A program made the translations under genes and the position numbers. This document shows, one piece after another, positions 32,276 to 40,499 of a DNA stretch of 59,341 nucleotides (positions are counted from its first letter, which is position 1; every line of letters starts with the position of its first letter). Under the pieces are notes generated by a model, which was not told the DNA's origin, ran no database searches, and was given only the letters and a program-made list of their open reading frames with translations. This DNA comes from Natrialba asiatica DSM 12278 (GTDB lineage: Archaea > Halobacteriota > Halobacteria > Halobacteriales > Natrialbaceae), in NCBI RefSeq assembly GCF_000337555.1, contig NZ_AOIO01000003.1:283494-342834 (forward strand), given 5' to 3'.

Positions 32276-34570
32276 GTGATAGTAGAAAAGACATTCGGTG
32301 TGAAAGATTTAACAATAAAAGTGACAAGGAGTGTCCTGATGGTCTCTCTCGCGATGTTTATCATTAGTTGTGGTATTGCTGGAATAGCAGGTGCAAATGA
32401 GGGAATGGATCTTAGAGAATTAGATGGAAGTGGAACAGAAGATGATCCATATATCATTACCACTATAGAGGAATTGCAATTAATAAACCAAAATCTCGAG
32501 GCACATTATGTACTTGGCAATAATATCGATGCTAGTAATACGAGTTCTTGGAACAGCGGGGCTGGGTTCGAGCCAATAGGCGACGGAGATATTGGCGATC
32601 GATCACAGACTCCCTTTAGTGGATCATTCAACGGACAAGGTCACACAATTTCTGGACTCATTATTGATCGGCCGGGGGAACACTTTATTGCACCATTTGG
32701 AGTTGTTACAGGAACCGTAGAAGATGTGTACTTGAAAGATATTGAAGTCTATGGTACTGAACGCCGAATTGCAGGTTTAGCAGGAGATAATCTCGGTACA
32801 ATTCAAGATGTGTCTGTTACTGGAACAGTCGAAGGAGAGGATCTTTGGGTTGGTGGACTCGTTGCACGTGGCGACGAAAGAGCAACAATCAAACGTTCAA
32901 TGGCAAATGTTGGCGTTAAGGGCGAAGAGTATGTCGGTGGTTTAGTAGGTGATAATAATGAGCAACAGATAGTCGAATCATATGCAACCGGTAATGTCGA
33001 AGGGGTTGACGGTGTTGGTGGTCTTGTTGGATGGAAAAAGAACGGAGAGAATATCGCTCAGTCGTATGCTACTGGGGATGTTTCTGGAGAGGAACGGACT
33101 GGTGGAGTAATTGGAGCGCTCGCCGGACCGATCAGTGATGGCTATGTGGTAAATACTATCGATGGAAATCCTAGTAAAACAGGGGCGATATATGGTCTAG
33201 AATCCGGCGGATATCAACGGTTGGATGCTGTTGTATCCGATTTCTATTACGAAAAACCTACGAATTACGACGGAACTGGTGAGGGAGATGATGTCGGAAC
33301 AGGACTATCTAAAGAAGAAATGACCGGTGCAGATGCCAAGACGAATATGGATCTCGACTTCGAGAACTTCTGGGCTGCGACAGACGAGTATCCGATCCTC
33401 CAGTGGCAGGTCCAAGATGTCGATCTGAGCGTCTCACAACCCGCTATCGGCGAGGGAGAAACGACCAGCGTTACGGTTGAACTCACACTGGACGATGGCT
33501 CGACTGTCACCGCATCCGAAGTTGCTAACTACGATTCCGAAACAGCCGTCGCTTCTGTCTCTGATGGAACGCTTCAGGCGAACTCCGTCGGCCAGACAGA
33601 ACTCACGGCAACTGTCGCCGGTGAGAGCGATAGCGTGACCGTAGAAGTCCTTGAGCCGCCGAACATCGAGTTCAGTGACGCTGAATTCGGCACGGAAGCG
33701 GCTGTCGACGGAACCACAGTCGAGGCGGCTGTCACCTACGAGAACACCGGCGGACCTGGTTCAGAAACGGCGGCAGTCACGGTCGACGGTGAAACGGTAG
33801 CAACAAAAACCGTACACGTCGATGCCGATAGTGAGACGACCGAATCGATCCAGTGGACTGCACAGCGAAACGGAACGGTTGCGGTGGATGGTGAACCGGT
33901 CGGAGAGCTCTCCATCGTCGCTCCCGAAGCAATAACGCTCGAGTCGATTTCCCTTCCAGATGAAGCAGCACAGGGCAGCGACTACGATATCGAACTCGAG
34001 TTCAATAACACGGCGTCGCACCCGGTTGTGGACACGGTCGAACTCCGCGTGAACGGAACTGTCGAAACGACGGAAACGGTTGAAATCGGTGCAGGTGAAT
34101 CAACGGAGACGGTCACGTACGCCTACGACGAGCAGGGGATCGCGACCCACGTCGTCGACCATCACAGCAACGATGCGACGGGGACGGTACGCATCATCGC
34201 GCCCGCAGCGTTCACACTCGACGGACTCGATGCGCCCGAGACGGTGACGAACGGAGAGGACGGTTCGGTATCCGTGACGGTGACGAATACCGGTGGGGCG
34301 TCGGAGACGCAGGAACTCGACTTGCTCGTCGACGGTGAACTCGTCGATACGCAGTCGGTGACACTCGACAGCGGCGGCTCGGAGACGATCGAGTTCACGC
34401 CAGCGTTCGACCAGCAGGGGGAGATCGCGGTCACGATCGCATCGGCCGACGACGAACTCGAGACGGTGGTTGAGAGTACGGCGGCGGCAGACGACGGCTC
34501 GCCCGGCTTTGGTGGGGCTGTCGCGCTGGCTGCGATTGTCCTTGCGACGGTCGTGATGCGGCGGCACTGA
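32276..34570 (+). CDS. GLUG-repeat adhesin with PGF-type C-terminal anchor
   Basis: A 764-residue secreted surface protein. Residues ~9-40 are a signal peptide (SVLMVSLAMFIISCGIAGIA). A DPYIITTIEELQ segment and four GLUG-like repeats (VGGLVGDN, VGGLVGWKK and similar) follow up to ~290. A Big_2-like domain lies at ~375-455, then three CARDB-like domains (~460-735, each with VTYENTGG or VTVTNTGG), and finally SPGFGGAVALAAIVLATVVM, a PGF-CTERM-like signal for archaeosortase-dependent lipid anchoring. GTG 32276 is annotated; a GTG at 32300 would give a tidier signal peptide. The DNA is AT-rich up to ~33340 and GC-rich afterwards. A role in attachment or cell-cell contact is likely. Confidence 0.78.
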   Translation: MIVEKTFGVKDLTIKVTRSVLMVSLAMFIISCGIAGIAGANEGMDLRELDGSGTEDDPYIITTIEELQLINQNLEAHYVLGNNIDASNTSSWNSGAGFEPIGDGDIGDRSQTPFSGSFNGQGHTISGLIIDRPGEHFIAPFGVVTGTVEDVYLKDIEVYGTERRIAGLAGDNLGTIQDVSVTGTVEGEDLWVGGLVARGDERATIKRSMANVGVKGEEYVGGLVGDNNEQQIVESYATGNVEGVDGVGGLVGWKKNGENIAQSYATGDVSGEERTGGVIGALAGPISDGYVVNTIDGNPSKTGAIYGLESGGYQRLDAVVSDFYYEKPTNYDGTGEGDDVGTGLSKEEMTGADAKTNMDLDFENFWAATDEYPILQWQVQDVDLSVSQPAIGEGETTSVTVELTLDDGSTVTASEVANYDSETAVASVSDGTLQANSVGQTELTATVAGESDSVTVEVLEPPNIEFSDAEFGTEAAVDGTTVEAAVTYENTGGPGSETAAVTVDGETVATKTVHVDADSETTESIQWTAQRNGTVAVDGEPVGELSIVAPEAITLESISLPDEAAQGSDYDIELEFNNTASHPVVDTVELRVNGTVETTETVEIGAGESTETVTYAYDEQGIATHVVDHHSNDATGTVRIIAPAAFTLDGLDAPETVTNGEDGSVSVTVTNTGGASETQELDLLVDGELVDTQSVTLDSGGSETIEFTPAFDQQGEIAVTIASADDELETVVESTAAADDGSPGFGGAVALAAIVLATVVMRRH

Positions 34571-34589
34571 GCGAAGAAATAAACAGTTT

Positions 34590-35294
34590 TTAGACAGTTG
34601 TGGCTCGGCCGGAGAGTCGGTCTGCAGTCCGTTCGAGTCGGTCGGCAATCGAGTGATAGGCGTCGACGGCCTGTGCGTCGGCGGCGTGATCGCGGACCGG
34701 CAGCCAGCGCGCCTGTGCGTCGGCGACGGCCTGTTGGGAGGCAATAATCGTGACCTCGACACCGAGCATTCGGCTGATTTTATCGGCGATCTCGCCGTGG
34801 GAATCCCGATCGGCCTTGTTGAGGACGAGTGCAGCAATCGGCGTCTGGAGGGCATCGGCGAGGGATGCCGTTCGAAACGCGTCGACCAGTGCTGATTTGG
34901 CCGGTGTCGTAACGAGGATCGTCAGATCGGCACTCCGAAGTTCGATCCCGACATCGCGAGCGAGGCCGGCCGGACAGTCGACGACGACCGTTCCCCACTC
35001 CCGTTCGATGCGTTGGAGGATCGCATCTAGATTGTCGAGTTCACGCGCGGCGGCGCGAGCGCCGGCGAGGGTGCGCCCACAGGGGAGGAGCGTAACGGGT
35101 CCGATCGTCTCGACCGCCGCAGTCGGGTCGACGCGACCGGCGAGAACGTCGTGGAGATCGGGGCCGGTCCCTGGCGGGAGGTCGGCAGTCGTGAGATCGG
35201 CGTCGACGGCGACGGCATCGAGTTCGCGGGCGAGGTTTAACGCGGTCGTGGATTTGCCGACGCCACCTTTGCCGCCGGCGACGGCGACGATCAT
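34590..35294 (-). CDS. MinD/ParA-family ATPase
   Basis: A 234-residue deviant-Walker ATPase. The N-terminus reads MIVAVAGGKGGVGKST with the signature second Lys; VDADLTTADLPPG (~30-42) is switch I, VVVDCPAGLARDVG (~103-116) is Walker B/switch II, and LNKADRD is the base-binding NKxD-like segment. Start 35294 is set by this motif, although the frame extends 48 bp upstream. Its ATG overlaps the upstream stop (ATGA). Relatives position cell-division or surface machines; next to a pilus system it may place filaments. This is the last gene of its operon. Confidence 0.85.
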   Translation of the reverse strand: MIVAVAGGKGGVGKSTTALNLARELDAVAVDADLTTADLPPGTGPDLHDVLAGRVDPTAAVETIGPVTLLPCGRTLAGARAAARELDNLDAILQRIEREWGTVVVDCPAGLARDVGIELRSADLTILVTTPAKSALVDAFRTASLADALQTPIAALVLNKADRDSHGEIADKISRMLGVEVTIIASQQAVADAQARWLPVRDHAADAQAVDAYHSIADRLERTADRLSGRATTV

Positions 35295-35668
35295 GGGTCG
35301 AGAGCGGGAGTGCGTTCGAGAATCTTGCTCGGCGGACACCACGTATCGAGTCCTGCGAGGACTGTTTCGGGTGACCGGATGCGATCGTCTGTAGAGCGAG
35401 TGCTCGAGACGACGGTTACGAGTGGGTCGGTTGGAACGGCGGGACTCGCAAAGCCGAGTCCCTCGCTTCGGTCGGGTCGGATCGTCGTTTCCCAGCAGTT
35501 GCCGGTCCAGCGAGGGTCGGCGACGCCGTTGGGCCGGGCCGGCCAGATCGGCCCGTCGAGGCGGTGTTCGAGTCTGACTGTTTGTGGCGTCGAATGCGTG
35601 TTCGTGAGGACGACTCGGACTGTCGTCACCCCGTTCGTTCTGTCGGCGCTCGCTTCGACCGTAACCAT
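35291..35668 (-). CDS. Conserved haloarchaeal hypothetical protein
   Basis: A 125-residue soluble protein, beta-rich in its first half (VTVEASADRTNGVTTVRVVL, then TNTHSTPQTVRLEHRL), resembling an immunoglobulin-like or CARDB-like fold, and with conserved-looking Trp residues (GPIWPARPNGVADPRWTGNC). It overlaps the MinD gene by 4 bp. I do not recognise a function; co-translation suggests a partner of MinD. Confidence 0.6.
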   Translation of the reverse strand: MVTVEASADRTNGVTTVRVVLTNTHSTPQTVRLEHRLDGPIWPARPNGVADPRWTGNCWETTIRPDRSEGLGFASPAVPTDPLVTVVSSTRSTDDRIRSPETVLAGLDTWCPPSKILERTPALDP

Positions 35669-35692
35669 GGCGATGCTATTTCGCGTTCCGAT

Positions 35693-36856
35693 TTAAACGC
35701 TCGACCGTGGAGGGGGACCGTCATCAGTTGGTGCTGGATCGAACGCAGTCAGGTCCGTCGGTGAGGCAAGCACCCAGAGTTCATCTTCGGATTCGAGCGT
35801 CTCGTTGTCCGCCGGGAGCGGCAAGTGGTCGTTGCCGCGCTCGATGACGAGAACGCGTCCGGGAAGCCAGCCGGTGAACTCGCCGACGAGCGGGCCGTCG
35901 GAGTCGATCGAGAGCGTCGTGACGGTTTCCTCGACGGTTCGTAGCGTCGAGGCGAACTCGTAGCCGTCGGTCGGTTCGTCCGGGTAGGTAAGCAGCCGGT
36001 AGCGGTCGTCGGCTGGAAGTTCGTCGGAGAGGGTCGCGTCGACGATGACGGTCGCGATAGAGCGAGTCATCGTTCGAAGCGTGCCGGTCGCGATGAGTTC
36101 AGGTTCAGTGTGGTCGTCTGTCGACCAGATTGCGACGGGATCGCCGAGGCTGGCATCCGGAGATGGATCGGCTCGAATCGCGATGGCGACGGCTCCGCGG
36201 GGGACCGTCGATCCGAGTCCGGTGGACTGCTGGCCGACGAGAACGCGGTCGACGGTGCCATCGTCGGCGAGCGTCACGGCGGCATAGCCGACGTCGTAGT
36301 CGCGTTCGATGTGTCGTTCGAGGCGCTCACGGCGTGCTGTCGTCGTCAGTCCGTGCGGGAGCCTGATCGTCGCGCCTGAAAGTGCTCTGTGGACGGCCGG
36401 ATCGACTGCCTGGTATCCGGATGCCGTTGCAATCGGTTCCGGCAGTGAGATTTCGACGGCGAGCCGAGCGGATCGGACGGCAGCCGCGGCCTCGCCGTTC
36501 GCATCGATCCGCTCGATGTCGGCGACCTGACAGGCGATCCGATCGCCGAGGCGACCGCCGGCCGTCGCAGCGATACCCCCCAGAAGCATCGTTCCGAGCA
36601 GGTAGCCGGCGCTGAGACGATGATCGAGCGGGACGGCTCCGAGAAATGCCCCGGATGCAAGAGCGCTGCTAGAGAGAACGCCAGCAACCGCCGTGAGTCC
36701 GAGGAACGCGGGAATACCGGCCGGCGGCGATCGTGTCGATAGCCGGCGGTAGCCCCCCGCCGCGAGCAGCCCCGCGGTCGCCGCGAGCAACGCCGTTCCG
36801 ACGAATCCGACCGTTGCTTCCCGGGCGAGAGAGACGACGAGTTCGGGATCGATCAT
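35693..36856 (-). CDS. Membrane protein with TrkA-C (RCK_C)-like domain
   Basis: A 387-residue protein with three N-terminal helices (~10-110) and a long cytosolic part. The end (~315-370: GEFTGWLPGRVLVIERGNDH … ESEDELWVLAS) resembles the RCK_C/TrkA-C ligand-binding fold; an earlier segment (~205-265) may be a second copy. It overlaps the next gene upstream by 4 bp and has the same overall layout as it. RCK_C domains sense ions or nucleotides, so it may be a sensor; I see no channel filter. Confidence 0.65.
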   Translation of the reverse strand: MIDPELVVSLAREATVGFVGTALLAATAGLLAAGGYRRLSTRSPPAGIPAFLGLTAVAGVLSSSALASGAFLGAVPLDHRLSAGYLLGTMLLGGIAATAGGRLGDRIACQVADIERIDANGEAAAAVRSARLAVEISLPEPIATASGYQAVDPAVHRALSGATIRLPHGLTTTARRERLERHIERDYDVGYAAVTLADDGTVDRVLVGQQSTGLGSTVPRGAVAIAIRADPSPDASLGDPVAIWSTDDHTEPELIATGTLRTMTRSIATVIVDATLSDELPADDRYRLLTYPDEPTDGYEFASTLRTVEETVTTLSIDSDGPLVGEFTGWLPGRVLVIERGNDHLPLPADNETLESEDELWVLASPTDLTAFDPAPTDDGPPPRSSV

Positions 36857-38091
36857 CGGTTCACCTCGAGTTGTGGCTGTGGTTGTGATTGTGATGTAGA
36901 CTGTAGCTGTGATTGTGAGTTGGACTGCGATTGTGACCGTCTCTCCTCACAATCGGGCTGGGGCGAGCCAGCCACAAACGCCCGGTCTGCACCGTGGGGA
37001 ACCGGGTCATCGGCGCTGTGTTGCCAGTGCCAGTCTTCAGCCGTTCGCACGCCGATCGTCGTTGCTGGATCGAGTTCAGCGAGCGCGGTATCACGGACGG
37101 TGATCGGACGGCCGGCGTTGTCGAGGATCGTTGCGGCCTCGAGTGCGTGGTTGTGGGTGGCGTCGTCACTCGGCTGCACCGCGATCCGGTGGTGAGTCGA
37201 CTCGAGGAGCGTGTCGGCGGCGGCCGTCTCGACGGCGACGGTCAGCCGGCGGTCGCCGCCGTCGGTACCGATGGCCGCTCGCTGCGTGTCGGCGGCAGGC
37301 GCGACGAACTCGTGATCGGTCGCGTCCTGGGTTTCGTCGTCGATAGCGAGGGCCGTTCCCTCGACCGTCGTTTCGTCGCCGCTAATGAGAACGCGATCGC
37401 CGGGTTCCAGGCCGGTCGGGAGCAGCCCGGTTACCGTTACCGCCCGGAACCCGTCGGCGAGGGTCGTCGCGACGCCCTTGGACGGCGGAGCGGCAGCGAT
37501 CGTCGCTCGCCCGCGGCCATCGACGGCGACGCGAACGGTGGCGAGTCCGTGGTCGGTTCGAAGGCGGCGCTCGAGACGGTCCTCGAGTTCGGCGAGCTGA
37601 AGGTCGGCGGGGAATCGCCAGGCACCGTTTTCGAGGGCGGTCCGGAGGGCGGGTGAGAGCGGTGGATAGCCGTCGAGCTCGCGGATCGCACCGGTCGGCC
37701 GAATTGTGACCTGTCCCATCGCGTCGACGGCGTCGATCGCGTCGGCGGACAGCGCCTGCCCGCGGACGATGGGAAACGTTCGGTCCTGCGGGAGTGCAGT
37801 TGCGATCCGCGCACCCTGGCTCGTGGCAAAGACGCCGAGCACGCCGGCGATGACGCCGACAAACGCGAGTCGAATCGCCTGTGCGAGGACGGGACCAGAG
37901 CCATGGACGCCACCGAAGACGACGATCGCAGCCGCGATCGCAGCCGCGAAGAGTCCGGTCGCGGCGGGTACCGATCGGTCTCGAGCGAGACCGACGCCTG
38001 CTGCAATCAGGCCGAACAGGACGGCGGGACCGGTGCCCGCCAGAAGGCCGTACGAAACGCCAAGCAGTGATTCGTATGGAAGGTCGACCAT
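36853..38091 (-). CDS. Membrane protein, paired with the downstream TrkA-C-like protein
   Basis: A 412-residue protein with three N-terminal helices (~12-100) and a cytosolic region similar in plan to its neighbour: a helix-beta unit (LAELEDRLERRLRTDHGLAT followed by VRVAVDGRGRATIAAAPPS) matches RRERLERHIERDYDVGYAAV of the downstream protein. The two look like diverged duplicates. The C-terminus is a Ser-Gln run (SQSQSNSQSQLQSTSQSQ) encoded by a hexanucleotide repeat. No known function. Confidence 0.62.
   Translation of the reverse strand: MVDLPYESLLGVSYGLLAGTGPAVLFGLIAAGVGLARDRSVPAATGLFAAAIAAAIVVFGGVHGSGPVLAQAIRLAFVGVIAGVLGVFATSQGARIATALPQDRTFPIVRGQALSADAIDAVDAMGQVTIRPTGAIRELDGYPPLSPALRTALENGAWRFPADLQLAELEDRLERRLRTDHGLATVRVAVDGRGRATIAAAPPSKGVATTLADGFRAVTVTGLLPTGLEPGDRVLISGDETTVEGTALAIDDETQDATDHEFVAPAADTQRAAIGTDGGDRRLTVAVETAAADTLLESTHHRIAVQPSDDATHNHALEAATILDNAGRPITVRDTALAELDPATTIGVRTAEDWHWQHSADDPVPHGADRAFVAGSPQPDCEERRSQSQSNSQSQLQSTSQSQPQPQLEVNR
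36871..36937 (-). repeat. Hexanucleotide repeat coding for a Ser-Gln tail
   Basis: Degenerate TTGTGA/CTGTGG-type units on the plus strand, about eleven in a row, encode alternating Ser and Gln (later Pro-Gln) on the minus strand, ending 5 residues before the stop. Length variation by slippage would keep the frame. Confidence 0.55.
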
Positions 38092-38097
38092 CGTGGC

Positions 38098-39531
38098 TCA
38101 CCCCTGTTCCGTCTCCGCTTGCGGTGCATCCGGCCGTGGACGATCCGACTGCGGCGACTGCCCTGGGTCGTCCGGTGATGTCTGCTCGGCGCGCGGTGGC
38201 GACTCGATCGGTTCGACTCCAGCCCCGTCGCTGAACTCGAGTTCGATCGTCCCGACGACGGAGGCGTCGTGACGGTACTTCGGAATTCGGAGGGAGTGCG
38301 TACTGGTGGTGCCGGTCGCGGTGAGCGTATTGGACGTATCGGCGGGCTCGGAATCGGAACCGCCGAACTCGAGTTCGAACACGGCATCGGCCAGCCGAAA
38401 TGTCGCGGATCGAGTTGCTCGATCGTCTGTCCCGCCGAGACAGTGAAGGATAGCGATACTGTCGGTCTCGGCCAGTCGGTCTGTGAGCGTATCGAGAAAG
38501 GCGACGTAGGCCGATCGGTCCCGGCGTTCGAGTTCGTCGATCGGATCGATAATCAGCGTGGCCGCGGTCGGAAGCTTTCCGATCAAGGACGTGGCGTCGT
38601 CGAAGGAATCCGGGCCGGTGACGCGTCTGATCGTCGGGGTGCCGGTACCGACGGCGGTCGACTCGAGTTCGTGACGGACGGTCGTTCGTGAGCGATCCGT
38701 CGAGAGGAACAACGTTCCGCGGACGGCGGTCGCCCGGTGGAGGAGCCGTTCGCCCTGGCTGGCGGGCGGACTGACGAATGCGACGAGCGAGCCGGGTTCC
38801 AGGCCGCCGCCCAAGTGCCGGTCGATCGCATCCGTACCGAGCGGGAGTCGGTCGTCGGCGTACGTCTGCAGCGCGCGGTCGGCCGGTGACTGGGACGCCA
38901 GTCGAGCGACGGCGTCGTCGAACGCCGCCGCGACCGCATCGTTGGCGAGCGGCGACGGGCGGTCGGGAACGCAGCCGAGCAACGGGACCCCCTCCCAGCG
39001 GGTCGCCGGTTCCGGCACCGCCGAACACCGGTTCAAAAGAGCGCCGTAGATGGGGACGCCGAGTCGGCGAGCCATCTCGATCGTCGTCGCTGCGGCCGTG
39101 AGACTCCGTTCGGAATCCGTGGCGACGACGATGACGCCGTCGGCCTGCCGCAACGGGTCAACGACGCTCGGGCCGGCTCCGGACGGACAGTCGAGGAACA
39201 CCTGTACGCTCTCGGTGTCGAGGTGTTCCGCGAGCGAACCGAACTCGAACGCCTGGTCGGGCGTCGGGGCGGGAACGATACCGACACCGGACGCACGAGG
39301 GTGTTGCTGTGCGCCGTCGCGGATATCGGTGGTTTCGGACGCGGCAGCGCGATCGACGAGCGTGGCGAGCGTCGGCTCGCGGTCCGTCTCGGTCATCACG
39401 TGCAGATTCGGCAGTTGGCGATCCGCGTCGATGGCAAGCACCGGGGTATCGGCTCTGGCGAACGCCTCGGCGAGGCCGAGCGTTATCGTGGACTTCCCGC
39501 AGCCGCCTTTCGAGCCGGCAATGGCGATCAT
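38098..39531 (-). CDS. MinD-like ATPase fused to a RecA/KaiC-like domain
   Basis: A 477-residue protein. Residues ~1-225 are a MinD/ParA domain: MIAIAGSKGGCGKST with the deviant Walker A, LAIDADRQLPNL, VFLDCPSGAGPSV, and GALLNRC. Residues ~245-430 look like a RecA/KaiC-type fold (DRHLGGGLEPGSLVAFVSPP … LIIDPIDELERRD … IAILHCLGG), but the expected P-loop is SPPASQGERLL, without the GK[ST] needed for ATP. The C-terminal ~50 residues are disordered and acidic. ATG 39531 is fixed by the motif. First gene of the MinD operon. An active positioning ATPase joined to an inactive sensor-like domain is suggested. Confidence 0.75.
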   Translation of the reverse strand: MIAIAGSKGGCGKSTITLGLAEAFARADTPVLAIDADRQLPNLHVMTETDREPTLATLVDRAAASETTDIRDGAQQHPRASGVGIVPAPTPDQAFEFGSLAEHLDTESVQVFLDCPSGAGPSVVDPLRQADGVIVVATDSERSLTAAATTIEMARRLGVPIYGALLNRCSAVPEPATRWEGVPLLGCVPDRPSPLANDAVAAAFDDAVARLASQSPADRALQTYADDRLPLGTDAIDRHLGGGLEPGSLVAFVSPPASQGERLLHRATAVRGTLFLSTDRSRTTVRHELESTAVGTGTPTIRRVTGPDSFDDATSLIGKLPTAATLIIDPIDELERRDRSAYVAFLDTLTDRLAETDSIAILHCLGGTDDRATRSATFRLADAVFELEFGGSDSEPADTSNTLTATGTTSTHSLRIPKYRHDASVVGTIELEFSDGAGVEPIESPPRAEQTSPDDPGQSPQSDRPRPDAPQAETEQG

Positions 39532-39614
39532 AGCCCGGGCTATTGCGGCATCCGTTTTGAAGGTACGGACCGGCTGCCCGGAACCGAAACTGACCGTCGT
39601 CGCCGGCCTCCGCC

Positions 39615-40499
39615 TCAATCCGGCGAGTTCGCCCCGCGGTTCGCCCAGTCGCCGTACAGGTACGACCGTTCGTAGCCGGCACCCGTAACGGCGTCGCCGA
39701 TGACGACGAGCGCGGAGGCGCGATAGCCGGCCTCTTCGACCCGGTCCGCGATGTCGTCGATCGAACCGATAAGCACGTCCTCGTCGGGCCAGGAGGCGTG
39801 GTAGATCACCGCGACGGGCGTCTCGGGATCGTGGCCGTCCGCGAGCAGGCGATCCATCGTGTCCCGGACGGCGTGGGTGCCGAGGTAGATACAGGTCGTG
39901 ACGTCGCCCATCGAGATGAACTCGGAGATGTGATCCTCGTCTTCGCTCAGGGTCTTGCCCTGCGGCCGGGTGAACGCGACGTGGTTCGAGACCTCGTTGA
40001 GCGTCAACTGCGTTCGCATCGTGGCGCTCGCGGCGAACGCCGACGTGACGCCGGGGACGATGTACGTCGGGACGCCCTCGTGCTCCAGCGCGTCCATCTG
40101 CTCGAGTGCGGCCCCGTAGATCGCGGGGTCGCCGCTGTGGAGGCGGACGACCTGCCGACCGTCCTCGTAGGCGTCCCGCATCAGCGGCACGAGTTCTTCG
40201 AGATCCTTCCCGACCGAGTTGACGAGGTCGGCGTGGCCGCAGTAGGCGTCGAGGAGGTCGCTGTTGACCAGCGAGCCGGCGTGGACGACGAGGTCGGCCG
40301 CCTCTAGCAGTTCCTTCCCGGCGACGGTCAGGAGTCGCGGGTTGCCGGGGCCAGCGCCGACGAAGGGAACCCCGTCCTGGTCGTCGCCGGCGCTGTGTGC
40401 GAAGATGCGATCGTCGAGGTCGTCGCGGCGGCGGTCGCTCTGAGAGTCGATCGCGGTCTGTGGGTCGGTTGCGGTCGGCGATGCCGTGTTATCGCTCAT
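39615..40499 (-). CDS. cbiF: Cobalt-precorrin-4 C11-methyltransferase
   Basis: A 294-residue SAM-dependent tetrapyrrole methylase adding the C-11 methyl in anaerobic cobalamin synthesis. Seen: VPFVGAGPGNPRLLTVAGKE (~43-62), the CbiF-typical VVHAGSLVN (~73-81), RLHSGDPAIYGA (~120-131), and VPGVTSAFAASATM (~146-159) with the SAM-binding loop. The first ~40 residues are an extra hydrophilic extension. It overlaps cbiL by 11 bp as the third gene of the cbiT-cbiL-cbiF operon, and lies 84 bp from the MinD-RecA gene. Confidence 0.9.
   Translation of the reverse strand: MSDNTASPTATDPQTAIDSQSDRRRDDLDDRIFAHSAGDDQDGVPFVGAGPGNPRLLTVAGKELLEAADLVVHAGSLVNSDLLDAYCGHADLVNSVGKDLEELVPLMRDAYEDGRQVVRLHSGDPAIYGAALEQMDALEHEGVPTYIVPGVTSAFAASATMRTQLTLNEVSNHVAFTRPQGKTLSEDEDHISEFISMGDVTTCIYLGTHAVRDTMDRLLADGHDPETPVAVIYHASWPDEDVLIGSIDDIADRVEEAGYRASALVVIGDAVTGAGYERSYLYGDWANRGANSPD

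Noticed and set aside
36853-39028. Very long Arg-rich frames opposite or out of phase with the MinD operon
   Set aside because: Composition is that of shadow frames in high-GC DNA; the genuine genes show motifs and overlaps.
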